32,974 nucleotides of DNA from Acidobacteriota bacterium (lineage in GTDB: Bacteria > Acidobacteriota > Terriglobia > Bryobacterales > Bryobacteraceae). The stretch spans positions 1 through 32,974 of the forward strand of contig VFZO01000042.1 in NCBI GenBank assembly GCA_016871155.1, given 5' to 3'. Made by a program: the position numbers and the translations under genes. The notes under the pieces are model-generated. The model made no database searches, had not been told where the DNA came from, and worked only from the letters and a program-made list of their open reading frames with translations. This document shows, in pieces, positions 23,805 through 31,455 of the stretch; position 1 is the first letter of the stretch, and each line of letters opens with the position of its first letter.

Positions 23805-25172
23805 CTATTCTTCGCCGAGCAGCCGGTACAACGTCGACCGTGTGACACCCAGGATTTCGGCGGCCTTGCTTTTGTTCCCGGTGCAATGCTCCAGCACGGC
23901 CCGCGCATGCCGTTTGCCCAGTTCGTCGAGCGAAACCAGTTCGAGCTCGGCGCTTGGCGCGCTCGAAGCGGCCCCGCCGGGAGCCATGCGTTGGAACTGC
24001 GCCGGCAGGTCGCGGACATCCACCAGAGCGCCATCCGCCATCATACACGCGGAGCCGATCACGTTCTCAAGCTCTCGAATGTTTCCCGGCCATTCATGCC
24101 GCGCCAGAAGCGCCTGCGCGCGCGGCGTCAGGCCAGACAGCGGCTTTCCGTACTCGGTAGCGTAGTGCGCCACGAAGTGCCGCACCAGAAACGGAAAATC
24201 CTCCATCCGGGAGGCCAATTGCGGCAGGTGAATCTCCACCATGCTGAGCCGGTAGTACAAATCCTCGCGGAACTCTCCGCGTCCCATCATCTCTTCCAGG
24301 TCCCGATTCGTCGCGGCAACCACCCGAACGCTGATCTTCTTCGATGCTGTCGCACCGACAGGCTTAATCTCCTGCTGCTGAATCGCGCGAAGTAGCTTGC
24401 TCTGCATGCCGAATGGCAGATCTCCCAATTCGTCCAGAAACAAGGTGCCGCCGTGCGCCGCTTCGAACAGTCCCTTCTTATCGCCCGTCGCGCCGGTGAA
24501 CGATCCCCGGATATGACCGAACATCTCGCTTTCAAACAGCGACTCCGTGATCGCGGAACAATTCGCGATCACGAACGGGCCGCTCGCCACCGGGCTCAGC
24601 ACATGCAGCGCGTGCGCGGCCAACTCCTTGCCGGTGCCCGTCGCGCCGCGTACCAGCGCCACGCGAAAGTGCGGCGCCACACGCCGTATCAGCGCGAATA
24701 CCTCCAGCATCTGTGCGCTGTGCCCGACCATTCCTTGGAACCGGTTTGCGTGCACGAGTTCCGTTTCCAGGCGGGCCGCGTCGATACGGCGCTGGGTCTC
24801 CTCCACTAGTTCCCGGACACGCGCCCGAAGTCCGGCCACGTTCACGGGTTTGGTCAAATAGTCGCACGCGCCTTTCCGCACGGCGGCCACCGCGGACTCC
24901 GGCGTATAGTGCCCCGTCAACAGGATCACGTCCGTCCCCGGCGTATCCCGCGAGATCTCTTCCAGCAGCTCCAACCCATCGGCGTCCGGGAGCTTCAGGT
25001 CCAAAATCACGACATGCGGCCGGTGCGCGGCCAGGGCCGCGCGCGCTTCCGTGCCGCTGGATGCCTTCAAAATCCGGAGCGGCAGCGCCGCCAGCGCGTC
25101 TTCCACCAGGTCGAGACTGAGCGGGTCGTCGTCGACGGCCAACAGGGAGAGCTGCAGATCGGGATTCGCCAT
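23805..25172 (-). CDS. NtrC-family sigma-54-dependent response regulator
   Basis: The product has 455 residues. The receiver (about 8-122) has the acidic pocket AVDDDP, the phospho-acceptor D58 in [12 protein letters not shown], and the lysine of YLTKPV. The AAA+ domain (about 148-375) has Walker A GATGTGKE (176-183), the Walker B region [13 protein letters not shown] (241-253), and [11 protein letters not shown]. The loop that touches sigma-54 reads GSFTGA (223-228), not GAFTGA. A Fis-type helix-turn-helix closes the protein ([19 protein letters not shown]). It should bind upstream elements and drive sigma-54 RNA polymerase when phosphorylated. Divergent to it, across 41 bp, is a hybrid histidine kinase, the likely partner. 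It leads a minus-strand operon ending in ribF and a LacD-like aldolase. Confidence 0.93.
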   Translation of the reverse strand: MANPDLQLSLLAVDDDPLSLDLVEDALAALPLRILKASSGTEARAALAAHRPHVVILDLKLPDADGLELLEEISRDTPGTDVILLTGHYTPESAVAAVRKGACDYLTKPVNVAGLRARVRELVEETQRRIDAARLETELVHANRFQGMVGHSAQMLEVFALIRRVAPHFRVALVRGATGTGKELAAHALHVLSPVASGPFVIANCSAITESLFESEMFGHIRGSFTGATGDKKGLFEAAHGGTLFLDELGDLPFGMQSKLLRAIQQQEIKPVGATASKKISVRVVAATNRDLEEMMGRGEFREDLYYRLSMVEIHLPQLASRMEDFPFLVRHFVAHYATEYGKPLSGLTPRAQALLARHEWPGNIRELENVIGSACMMADGALVDVRDLPAQFQRMAPGGAASSAPSAELELVSLDELGKRHARAVLEHCTGNKSKAAEILGVTRSTLYRLLGEE

Positions 25173-25213
25173 CGCCTAACCCCTCAGCGTACCAAGCCTG
25201 TAGCATATAAGGG

Positions 25214-27337
25214 ATGAATGCTAGGCCATCGAGACTCCGGCCGCTGGACGAGATGTTCTACGTTCTCATCGGCGCGCTTGTGTTATTGCTGGGCGTCGGT
25301 GCCGTCTACCTGAACTGGCAGAAAGCCCAACAGGCCGAGCTCCAGGCGGAGCGAAGCCGGAGCGCGGTCGCCCAACTGCGGCAGCTCCAGTTGGCGGTCA
25401 GCGACGCCGGCAGCGCCCATCGCGGCTACCTCGTCACCGGCAAAGAGCCCTATCTTGACGCCTATCGGGACGCCATGGCGATCGTCACTTTGCGCCTCAC
25501 GCAACTCCGCGAGACGTCCCATACCTTAGCGCCCATCGCAGAGCGCCTTGTGGAGCTCGAACAACTCGTGGCTTTAAAGGAGGCCGAAATGAAGACCTCC
25601 CTTCAAGCCGCCTACATTGGCGAACGGGAGGCGGCGAACGAGTTCATGGAACAGGGCAGCCTCACTGGCAGCGTCGACAAACTGCGCGCCCTGGTCCGGG
25701 ATGTCGAGCAGGCCACCTTCAAAGAGGGCGAAGATCGAACCGTGGAGACTCGCGACAACATGCGCATGGCGGCCATCCTCGCCGTCTCCTGTTGCGTTAT
25801 CCTCTTCATCCTCTTTGCCGTCGAGAACCAGCGAGTCGCCGCGCGCCACCGTGCCGCCGAGCGTGCCAACGAAGTGAAGTCCGCATTCCTCGCCAGCATG
25901 AGTCACGAACTGCGCACACCGCTCAACGCGGTCATCGGCTACAGCCAGATGCTGCAGGAAGAGGCCGAGGCCGGCGGCCGGAAATCCGACCTCCAGGATC
26001 TGCAGAAAATCGAAACTGCCGGCAAACACCTGTTGGAACTCATCAACGCCATTCTTGAAATGTCGAAGATCGAAGCGGGCAAGGTGGAAGTGTCCGCCAC
26101 GCCGTTCGTCGTCCGCGACATCCTCGACGATGTGCTGGAGCTTGTCCAGCCGCTGGCCCAAAAAAATGGGAACAGCCTGGAGCTGATCGTCGCCCCAGGT
26201 GTCGGCCGCATGCACTCGGACTCCATGAAAATCCGCCAGTGCCTGATCAATCTCCTTAGCAACGCCGTGAAATTCACCGCGAACGGCACCATCAAGCTCC
26301 GCGTGGAGCGCGTGCTGGACGTCAACCGCCCCTACGTTCGGTTCGCCGTTTCCGACACCGGGCCCGGCATCCAACCCAATGAGCTCTCGTTGCTGTTCGA
26401 GCCATTCCATCAGTTGGAGTCCTCGACCGTTCGCTCCAAGGGCCAGGGCACCGGCCTCGGCCTGGCCATCACGCGGCGACTCAGCCGCATGATGGGCGGC
26501 GACACGCTGGTGGACAGCGAAGTCGGCCGTGGCACCACTTTCACACTCTCTCTGCCGGAGGAAATGACGCCGGGTTCCCTGGCCGCCGTGCGCGCCGCGG
26601 AGAAGCCCACGAAACCGGTGGTCCTTGTCATCGATGACGACGTGGCCATTCACGATATGGTCCGCCGTCTGCTCGAAAAGCAGCCGCTCCATGTGGTCAC
26701 AGCCCGGAACGGTGACGAAGGCCTCCGCCTGGCGCGCGAGCTCAAACCGAGGGTGATCACGCTTGACATCGTGATGGACGGCGCCGACGGGTGGGAGATT
26801 CTTCGCAGGTTGAAAAACGATGCCGATCTGGCTTCCATTCCCGTCGTCCTGTTGAGCGTCCTGGATGCGCAAGGCGACCCGCGCGGCTTCATGGCCAGCG
26901 AAGTTCTCAGCAAACCGATCGACGTGGAAAACCTTTCCGGGGCGATTCTCCGTCACGCCACGTCCGGCCGGGCGCACTCGGCTCTCATCGTGGACGACAA
27001 TTCCGATTCGCGCTCCCTGATTCGGAAGCCGCTCGAAAGACTCGGGTGGGATATTCACGAGGCCAGCGACGGAGCCGAGGCGCTGGAGAAGTGCGGCCGT
27101 CTCAAGCCCGGCCTTGTCTTGCTCGATCTGATGATGCCGAACGTGGATGGCTTCGAATTCCTGAGCCGCCTTCGTGCCGCCGAATCGGGCAACCAAACGC
27201 CCGTCCTGGTGGTGACCGCGATGGATTTAAACGCATCGCAACGGGAGCGCCTGCGCCAACAGGCCGCCGCCGTTGTGAGCAAAAGCGCCCTTCGGGGCAA
27301 TGAACTACTCTCCCAAGTGCTCGCAACGCTCAATTAA
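25214..27337 (+). CDS. CHASE3 hybrid histidine kinase with two receiver domains
   Basis: The product has 707 residues. Order: transmembrane segment about 14-33; CHASE3 sensor about 40-175 with [16 protein letters not shown] (69-84); second transmembrane segment about 184-203; HisKA with H231 in [13 protein letters not shown]; HATPase with N box [15 protein letters not shown] and [10 protein letters not shown]; receiver 1 with D518 ([12 protein letters not shown]) and SKPID; receiver 2 with D638 ([11 protein letters not shown]) and a late lysine in VVSKSAL. So the sensor lies outside the cytoplasmic membrane and the output is a phosphorelay. The ATG at 25214 has AAGGG directly beside it; residue 14 (ATG at 25253) is a possible alternative start, but it would leave only a bare membrane segment in front of CHASE3. 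The next gene, a lone receiver, follows after two bases. Confidence 0.92.
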   Translation: MNARPSRLRPLDEMFYVLIGALVLLLGVGAVYLNWQKAQQAELQAERSRSAVAQLRQLQLAVSDAGSAHRGYLVTGKEPYLDAYRDAMAIVTLRLTQLRETSHTLAPIAERLVELEQLVALKEAEMKTSLQAAYIGEREAANEFMEQGSLTGSVDKLRALVRDVEQATFKEGEDRTVETRDNMRMAAILAVSCCVILFILFAVENQRVAARHRAAERANEVKSAFLASMSHELRTPLNAVIGYSQMLQEEAEAGGRKSDLQDLQKIETAGKHLLELINAILEMSKIEAGKVEVSATPFVVRDILDDVLELVQPLAQKNGNSLELIVAPGVGRMHSDSMKIRQCLINLLSNAVKFTANGTIKLRVERVLDVNRPYVRFAVSDTGPGIQPNELSLLFEPFHQLESSTVRSKGQGTGLGLAITRRLSRMMGGDTLVDSEVGRGTTFTLSLPEEMTPGSLAAVRAAEKPTKPVVLVIDDDVAIHDMVRRLLEKQPLHVVTARNGDEGLRLARELKPRVITLDIVMDGADGWEILRRLKNDADLASIPVVLLSVLDAQGDPRGFMASEVLSKPIDVENLSGAILRHATSGRAHSALIVDDNSDSRSLIRKPLERLGWDIHEASDGAEALEKCGRLKPGLVLLDLMMPNVDGFEFLSRLRAAESGNQTPVLVVTAMDLNASQRERLRQQAAAVVSKSALRGNELLSQVLATLN

Positions 27338-27339
27338 AC

Positions 27340-27699
27340 ATGACGATTCTGCTGGTGGAAGACAACGAGATGAATCGCGACATGCTGTCGCGGCGTTTGG
27401 AACGAAAGGGCCATTCGGTGCTGCTCGCGCTAGACGGCGAACAGGCGATTCAAATGACCCGCGAGCACCAGCCGGCCGTCGTGCTCATGGACATGAGCCT
27501 GCCGGTCCTTGACGGCTGGGAGGCCACGCGCCGCCTGAAAGCGGACGCGCAGACTGCCCACATTCCCGTCGTGGCTCTCACGGCCCATGCCCTGCCCGCC
27601 GAACGTGACCGCGCCCTGGAAGCCGGCTGCATCGCGTTTGAAACCAAACCCATCGATTTCCCCAAACTGCTGTCGGTCATCGACACGGTTACAAAATGA
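27340..27699 (+). CDS. single-domain CheY/DivK-like response regulator
   Basis: The product has 119 residues and is a complete receiver: VEDNEMNRDML at the acidic pocket, the phospho-acceptor D51 in VLMDMSLPVLDG, ALTAHA with the switch threonine, and the KPID lysine near residue 108. The NEMNRDML opening is of the DivK/hybrid-kinase type. No output domain is attached, so it works as a phosphate shuttle or by protein contact. It follows the hybrid kinase by two bases and overlaps the next gene by ATGA, so the three are made together. Confidence 0.93.
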   Translation: MTILLVEDNEMNRDMLSRRLERKGHSVLLALDGEQAIQMTREHQPAVVLMDMSLPVLDGWEATRRLKADAQTAHIPVVALTAHALPAERDRALEAGCIAFETKPIDFPKLLSVIDTVTK

Positions 27700-28115
27700 A
27701 GTTAGCGCTCGTGGAGATCGACGATGCGCTTCGAGCGCAACTGGAGAGCTGGAACATCGATTGCGCCGGCGAAACGGATTCTCCAGGACTCGACGCGATT
27801 CTGACAACGACTCCGGTCAATGCACCCGGCGACACACCCGTCCTCGGAGTGAATTCGCCTCTCGGCCAGGACTTTCTCCAAACCCCCTTCCCGCTGAAGG
27901 AACTTGAACTCCGAGTCCAGCGCGCGCGCCAACGCCGCCAAAGCGAAATCGATCTGGTTCACGATCTCCGTTCGCCGCTTAACGCAATGCAGGGCTACGC
28001 CGAGCTGATCTCCGAGTCCGCCTCTGGCGAAGAGAAACGCTTCGCCGAAAAGATCCGTCTCGCTGCGATACAAATGACGGAACGGTTAAGTAGACTTCGC
28101 GATCACGGTGTTTGA
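27696..28115 (+). CDS. pseudo-receiver/HisKA protein lacking an ATPase domain
   Basis: The product has 139 residues; its ATG overlaps the CheY-like stop. Residues 1-80 follow a receiver plan (VEIDDALRAQLESW first; GQDFLQTPFPLKELELRVQ last), but the phospho-acceptor region reads DAILTTTP, so Thr replaces Asp near 38, and QTPF replaces the usual KPF lysine. A HisKA dimerisation helix follows with H89 in LVHDLRSPLNAMQGYAELI. The protein ends after the second HisKA helix (AIQMTERLSRLRDHGV), with no HATPase_c region. The next ATG gene is 87 bp downstream in another frame, so this is not a simple frameshift of a longer kinase. It could be phosphorylated in trans and relay to a receiver, or form mixed dimers with a kinase. 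A remnant of a decayed kinase is the alternative. Confidence 0.75.
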   Translation: MKLALVEIDDALRAQLESWNIDCAGETDSPGLDAILTTTPVNAPGDTPVLGVNSPLGQDFLQTPFPLKELELRVQRARQRRQSEIDLVHDLRSPLNAMQGYAELISESASGEEKRFAEKIRLAAIQMTERLSRLRDHGV

Positions 28116-28168
28116 ATATTCGACACTCCCGCAGGACGCATTCGTTAAATCGTAGAAACCATTGGCTT

Positions 28169-28174
28169 TATAAT
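28169..28174 (+). promoter_or_regulatory. sigma-70-like -10 hexamer before the sigma-factor gene
   Basis: A perfect TATAAT lies 29 bases before the ATG at 28203. The -35 region is poor (TTAAAT at 28145-28150, spacer 18). It overlaps the neighbourhood of a sigma-54-like element, so only one may be used. Confidence 0.4.
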
Positions 28175-28175
28175 T

Positions 28176-28190
28176 TGGCACGCGACATGC
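28176..28190 (+). promoter_or_regulatory. sigma-54-like -24/-12 element before the sigma-factor gene
   Basis: TGGCAC-N5-ATGC places GG and GC exactly ten bases apart, as sigma-54 promoters need. The -24 half is perfect and the -12 half has one mismatch (ATGC for TTGC). The start of transcription would be about 28202, almost at the ATG, so transcripts would be leaderless or begin translation further in. A sigma-54 activator gene lies 3 kb away. Confidence 0.4.
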
Positions 28191-28202
28191 TCAAAAGAAG
28201 GC

Positions 28203-28748
28203 ATGACCAACGCAATCCTCGAAATGGATGCCCTGAACCCGGTGGCTGCCGTCGAGCTGACTGAATCCGCCTTCGCTGCCGCCTACACCAAAGGATTTTC
28301 CCGCACCGTTCGTTTCCTGCAGTCCAACGGAGTCCAGCAGGAACTGGCCGAGGAGATCTCCCAAGCCGCATGGACCCGCGGTTGGGAATGCCGCGCGCAG
28401 TTGAAGAATCCGGCTGCGTTAGGAGTGTGGGTCAACTCCATCGCCAAGAATTTATTGCGGGTCGACTACCGCCGCCGCAAAGCCGTCGAGGAACTCTCCG
28501 AGGACTCCGCGATCATCGGCGCCTCCACCGATTCGACCGCTCTGGCCGAACTGCTCTCCCACTGCAACCAGGACGACCGCGAATTGTTGGTCAAGCACTA
28601 CATGGAAGGCTGGTCCAGTAACGAACTGGCTCCGGCCCTGGGCATCTCGCCTGTCTCGGTTCGCGTCCGCCTGCTCCGAATCAAGCAGAGCCTTCGCGAA
28701 GCGCTGCAGCTCCGGAACTTTCGAATCGAAGCCGCGGAGGCCGCGTGA
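28203..28748 (+). CDS. ECF-like RNA polymerase sigma factor
   Basis: The product has 181 residues from the ATG at 28203; an ATG at 28224 is also possible because neither has a well-placed ribosome-binding site. The region-2 part covers about residues 20-95 (AAYTKGFSRTVRFLQSNGV, AWTRGWECRAQL, VNSIAKNLLRVDYRRRK). The region-4 part covers about 115-170: DRELLVKHYMEGWSSNELAPALGISPVSVRVRLLRIKQSL, a helix-turn-helix for the -35 element. The short linker and the lack of regions 1 and 3 mark the ECF group. No classical anti-sigma gene with a zinc motif is adjacent. The stop overlaps the GTG of a 50-residue membrane protein, which may take that place. Confidence 0.87.
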   Translation: MTNAILEMDALNPVAAVELTESAFAAAYTKGFSRTVRFLQSNGVQQELAEEISQAAWTRGWECRAQLKNPAALGVWVNSIAKNLLRVDYRRRKAVEELSEDSAIIGASTDSTALAELLSHCNQDDRELLVKHYMEGWSSNELAPALGISPVSVRVRLLRIKQSLREALQLRNFRIEAAEAA

Positions 28749-28897
28749 GCCGGGCCTTCTCGATGATCGTGATCGGTGTCTCCTGCACGGCGGCGTATGG
28801 GCTCACGCAAGCGAGCGCCCTGTTTTTGGTCTTGGGTCCCGCGCTCATCGCCGCCGGCGTCGGGCACCTGGTTTGCACGGAGTACGAAATTCGCTAA
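28745..28897 (+). CDS. 50-residue two-segment membrane protein coupled to the sigma factor
   Basis: A short frame begins at the GTG at 28745, overlapping the sigma-factor stop (GTGA), and ends at a TAA at 28895-28897. The product starts MSRAFSMIVIGVSCTAAYGL and continues ASALFLVLGPALIAAGVG, giving two hydrophobic segments with a short polar turn (TQ) between them, and a charged end TEYEIR. The overlap style is the same as at the proven gene pairs of this window, which supports translation. I do not recognise a family. Given its place it could hold or sense for the sigma factor at the membrane, but no sigma-binding region is evident. It could also be a non-functional open frame. Confidence 0.55.
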   Translation: MSRAFSMIVIGVSCTAAYGLTQASALFLVLGPALIAAGVGHLVCTEYEIR

Positions 28898-28907
28898 ACT
28901 CTAACGC

Positions 28908-30119
28908 ATGATCACGCGTCGAGGAATCGTGCTCGCGGCGCCCGCCGCCCTGGCCGCATCGAAACAGAAAGCCTTTCATTACGCCGATGTCGAAGCGCGC
29001 ATCGCCCGGCGCGACTTCAAGGGAATCACGAAGGACGATCTTCCAACTCCGGCGCTTGTCGTCGATAAGATCGCGTTCGATAAGAACCTCCGCCACATGG
29101 CGGAACACTGCAAAGCGACCGGCATCGACATCCGGGCGCACTGTAAGATTCACAAAAGTGTGAACATCGCCAAGCAGCAGATCGCGCTTGGCAGCCTCGG
29201 CATCTGCTGCGCCACCATCGCCGAGTCGGAGCTGATGGTCGCGGCGGGCATCCGGAACGTCCTCCACACCTGCCAGCCCGCCGGCAAGAACAAGATTTCC
29301 CGCGCGGTCGACCTCGGTGCGAAGGATCCTACCTTCATGGTGGTCGCCGACGATCCTGAAACCGTGGATCTGCTCAACGAAGCGGCCGCGGCCGCCGGCA
29401 TCCGGCTTCGCACGCTGGTCGACATATACGCCGGCCTTTCGCGCCACGGCCACGCCGCAGGCGCGCCCGGCCTCGCCGTCGCACAGCGAATCGACAAGTC
29501 GAAGAACCTCGTCTTCAGCGGCGTGATGGGTTACTCCGGCGTCGCGTCCCACACCAAGGGCTGGGAGAACCGCCGCGCGCAGTCGCGCAAGGACGTCGGT
29601 CCCGTGGTTGAAACTGCGCTGCTCTGCAAAAAGTCGGGCCTGAACGCGGCCATCGTCACGGGCGGCTCCACCGGCACATACAACATCGACAAGGAAATCG
29701 GCCTCACCGAACTCCAGGCCGGTTCCTACGTATTCATGGACACGGCTTATAACCATATCGGCGCAAAGGCCGGCGTGGAGCGGTACAGCGATTTCGGCAC
29801 CTCGCTGCACGTCCTCACCACCGTCATCAGCCGCAATCACCCGAAACAGGTCACGATCGACGCGGGCAACAAGGCCCTGCTGCGCCCCACCGACCAGGTG
29901 GCCGGCCGCCCGGAAGTGACCGTCGAAAACCAGGGCGCCGAGTTCGGCATTCTGAAGTGGAACGACGGCAATGGATTCAAGCTCGGCGAGAAAGCCGAAT
30001 TGATCACCACCAACCTCGACATGACCACCAACTGCTATGACCGCTACTACGTCTGCGAGGGCGCAAACCTCGTCGACGTCTGGCCCGTCATGGGACGCGC
30101 CGGAGCTCTGCAACGTTGA
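28908..30119 (+). CDS. exported DSD1/D-threonine-aldolase-like protein with altered metal site
   Basis: The product has 403 residues. MITRRGIVLAAPAALAAS is a twin-arginine-type leader, unusual for a PLP enzyme. The barrel follows: LPTPALVVDKIAFDKNL (45-61), the PLP lysine K80 in RAHCKIHKS, LVDIYAGLSRHG, VTGGSTGTYN, and LTELQAGSYVFMD. The C-terminal domain has GAEFG where relatives have E-H-G, and TNLDMTTNCYDRYYVC where D-threonine aldolases have a His-x-Asp metal pair. N369 stands for the histidine; D371 is kept. Such enzymes act on beta-hydroxy-D-amino acids or D-serine; the changed ligands suggest another chemistry or metal-free action. This is a full-length, ordered protein, so a distinct subfamily is likelier than decay. 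The sulfatase gene overlaps its stop (TTGA). Confidence 0.83.
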   Translation: MITRRGIVLAAPAALAASKQKAFHYADVEARIARRDFKGITKDDLPTPALVVDKIAFDKNLRHMAEHCKATGIDIRAHCKIHKSVNIAKQQIALGSLGICCATIAESELMVAAGIRNVLHTCQPAGKNKISRAVDLGAKDPTFMVVADDPETVDLLNEAAAAAGIRLRTLVDIYAGLSRHGHAAGAPGLAVAQRIDKSKNLVFSGVMGYSGVASHTKGWENRRAQSRKDVGPVVETALLCKKSGLNAAIVTGGSTGTYNIDKEIGLTELQAGSYVFMDTAYNHIGAKAGVERYSDFGTSLHVLTTVISRNHPKQVTIDAGNKALLRPTDQVAGRPEVTVENQGAEFGILKWNDGNGFKLGEKAELITTNLDMTTNCYDRYYVCEGANLVDVWPVMGRAGALQR

Positions 30120-31444
30120 TCTCCCGCCGCGCCCTACTCGCCGCCGCGGCGCAGCAGCCGGCCAAACCCAATATCGTTTTCGTACTGGTCGACGATTTGC
30201 GCTTCGACGAGCTCGGCTGCACCGGCCACCCGTTCGCCTCCACGCCGCACTGTGACCGCCTGGCGCGCGAAGGCGCGAACTTCGTCAACGCGTTTTCCGT
30301 CGCTCCGCTGTGCTCGCCCAGCCGCGCTTCGTTTCTCACCGGCCAGTATCCGCACCGTCACGGGATCATCGACAATACCAGCCGCGCCGCCGCCAGCCAC
30401 AAGCTCACCACGTGGCCGCGCCTGCTCCGTGACGCCGGTTACGAAACGGCTTTCATCGGCAAGTGGCACATGGGGAATGACGATTCTCCGCGGCCTGGCT
30501 TCGATACCTGGGTCAGCTTCAAGGGTCAGGGCGAATGCATCGACCCGGAGCTGAACGTCAACGGCAAATCGGTCTCGACACACGGCTACATCACCGACCT
30601 GCTGACCGATCACGCCGTCGATTTCATCGACAAGCGCCGTACCAAACCCTTCTGCGTTTATCTTTCGCACAAAGCCATCCACCCGAACGTGCAGCAGCGG
30701 GACGATGGCAGCGTCACCGCGGCCCTGGGTGGCGCGGAAGACTTCATCCCCGCGCCACGCCACAAAACTCTCTACACCGGCCAGACTCCTCCGCGGCGCG
30801 CGAACTACCGCATAGCTCCCTCCGGCAAGCCCGCGCTGGAAAAGACGCAACAAGCCGCCGAACCGACGTCCGGCGCCGTTATTCTCAACCGCATGCGAAT
30901 GATGAAGGCTGTTGACGATAGTCTGGGGCGCATTCTCGCCGTTCTGGAGAAGAACAACGTCTTGAACAACACGGCGATCATCTTCACAAGCGACCATGGC
31001 TATTTCTACGGAGAGCACGATCTCGGCGCGGAGCGGCGCCTGGCTTACGAAGAGGCCATCCGCATTCCCCTGCTCATCCGGTATCCGGCGCTCTTCCCAA
31101 AACCCGTCCGCCCGCCCGGTCTTACCCTGAGTATCGACATCGCTCCAACCGCGCTGCAAATGGCGCAGGCAATGATTCCGCCGTCCATGCAAGGCTTGCG
31201 CATTCAGGCGGCGAAACGGGACCATTTTCAGATTGAATACAGCTCCGACACGGTCTTCGCTCGCATCCGCAACATGGGCTACCGCGCCGTGCGCGGCACC
31301 AACTGGAAGTACATCGAGTACAAGGAACTTGCCGGCAGCGACGAGTTCTACGACCTGGCGAACGACCCCTTCGAATTGCATAACCAGATCGCCAATCCAA
31401 ATTACAAAACCCAAATCGACAAAGCCCGCCGCCTTTTGCAATAA
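30116..31444 (+). CDS. type I sulfatase with Tat-like leader
   Basis: The product has 442 residues from the TTG at 30116, which overlaps the upstream stop; no ATG or GTG precedes the conserved region in frame. MISRRALLAAAAQQ is a short twin-arginine-like leader. Sulfatase marks: PNIVFVLVDDLRFDELG with metal aspartates D26/D27, the formylglycine motif LCSPSRASFLTG with C66 and R70, KWHMGND, and FTSDHGYFYGEHDLG. The cysteine type needs a formylglycine-generating enzyme, which is not in the window. It probably removes sulfate esters from carbohydrates or other exported substrates. It is translationally linked to the exported DSD1-like protein, so both may act on one periplasmic substrate; that is inference. 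Confidence 0.9.
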   Translation: MISRRALLAAAAQQPAKPNIVFVLVDDLRFDELGCTGHPFASTPHCDRLAREGANFVNAFSVAPLCSPSRASFLTGQYPHRHGIIDNTSRAAASHKLTTWPRLLRDAGYETAFIGKWHMGNDDSPRPGFDTWVSFKGQGECIDPELNVNGKSVSTHGYITDLLTDHAVDFIDKRRTKPFCVYLSHKAIHPNVQQRDDGSVTAALGGAEDFIPAPRHKTLYTGQTPPRRANYRIAPSGKPALEKTQQAAEPTSGAVILNRMRMMKAVDDSLGRILAVLEKNNVLNNTAIIFTSDHGYFYGEHDLGAERRLAYEEAIRIPLLIRYPALFPKPVRPPGLTLSIDIAPTALQMAQAMIPPSMQGLRIQAAKRDHFQIEYSSDTVFARIRNMGYRAVRGTNWKYIEYKELAGSDEFYDLANDPFELHNQIANPNYKTQIDKARRLLQ

Positions 31445-31455
31445 TTCCTAGCACG

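Noticed and set aside
25574-27196. 540-codon open frame on the minus strand across the hybrid kinase
   Set aside because: It is a shadow of the GC-rich kinase gene, whose + strand reading shows complete HisKA, ATPase and receiver motifs; the minus reading shows no recognisable domain.
28116-28202. Frameshifted ATPase domain continuing the HisKA protein
   Set aside because: The 87 bases hold no N-box, DxGxG or GxGxG coding trace in any + frame, and the next gene is a sigma factor.
28203-28223. Leaderless translation of the sigma-factor gene
   Set aside because: It depends on the unproven sigma-54 start; the TATAAT would give a short leader instead, so it is not claimed as a feature.
28845-31441. 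Minus-strand open frames of 422 and 435 codons across the DSD1-like and sulfatase genes
   Set aside because: They lie opposite genes with intact family motifs on the + strand and have no domain signal; high GC codon positions create such frames.
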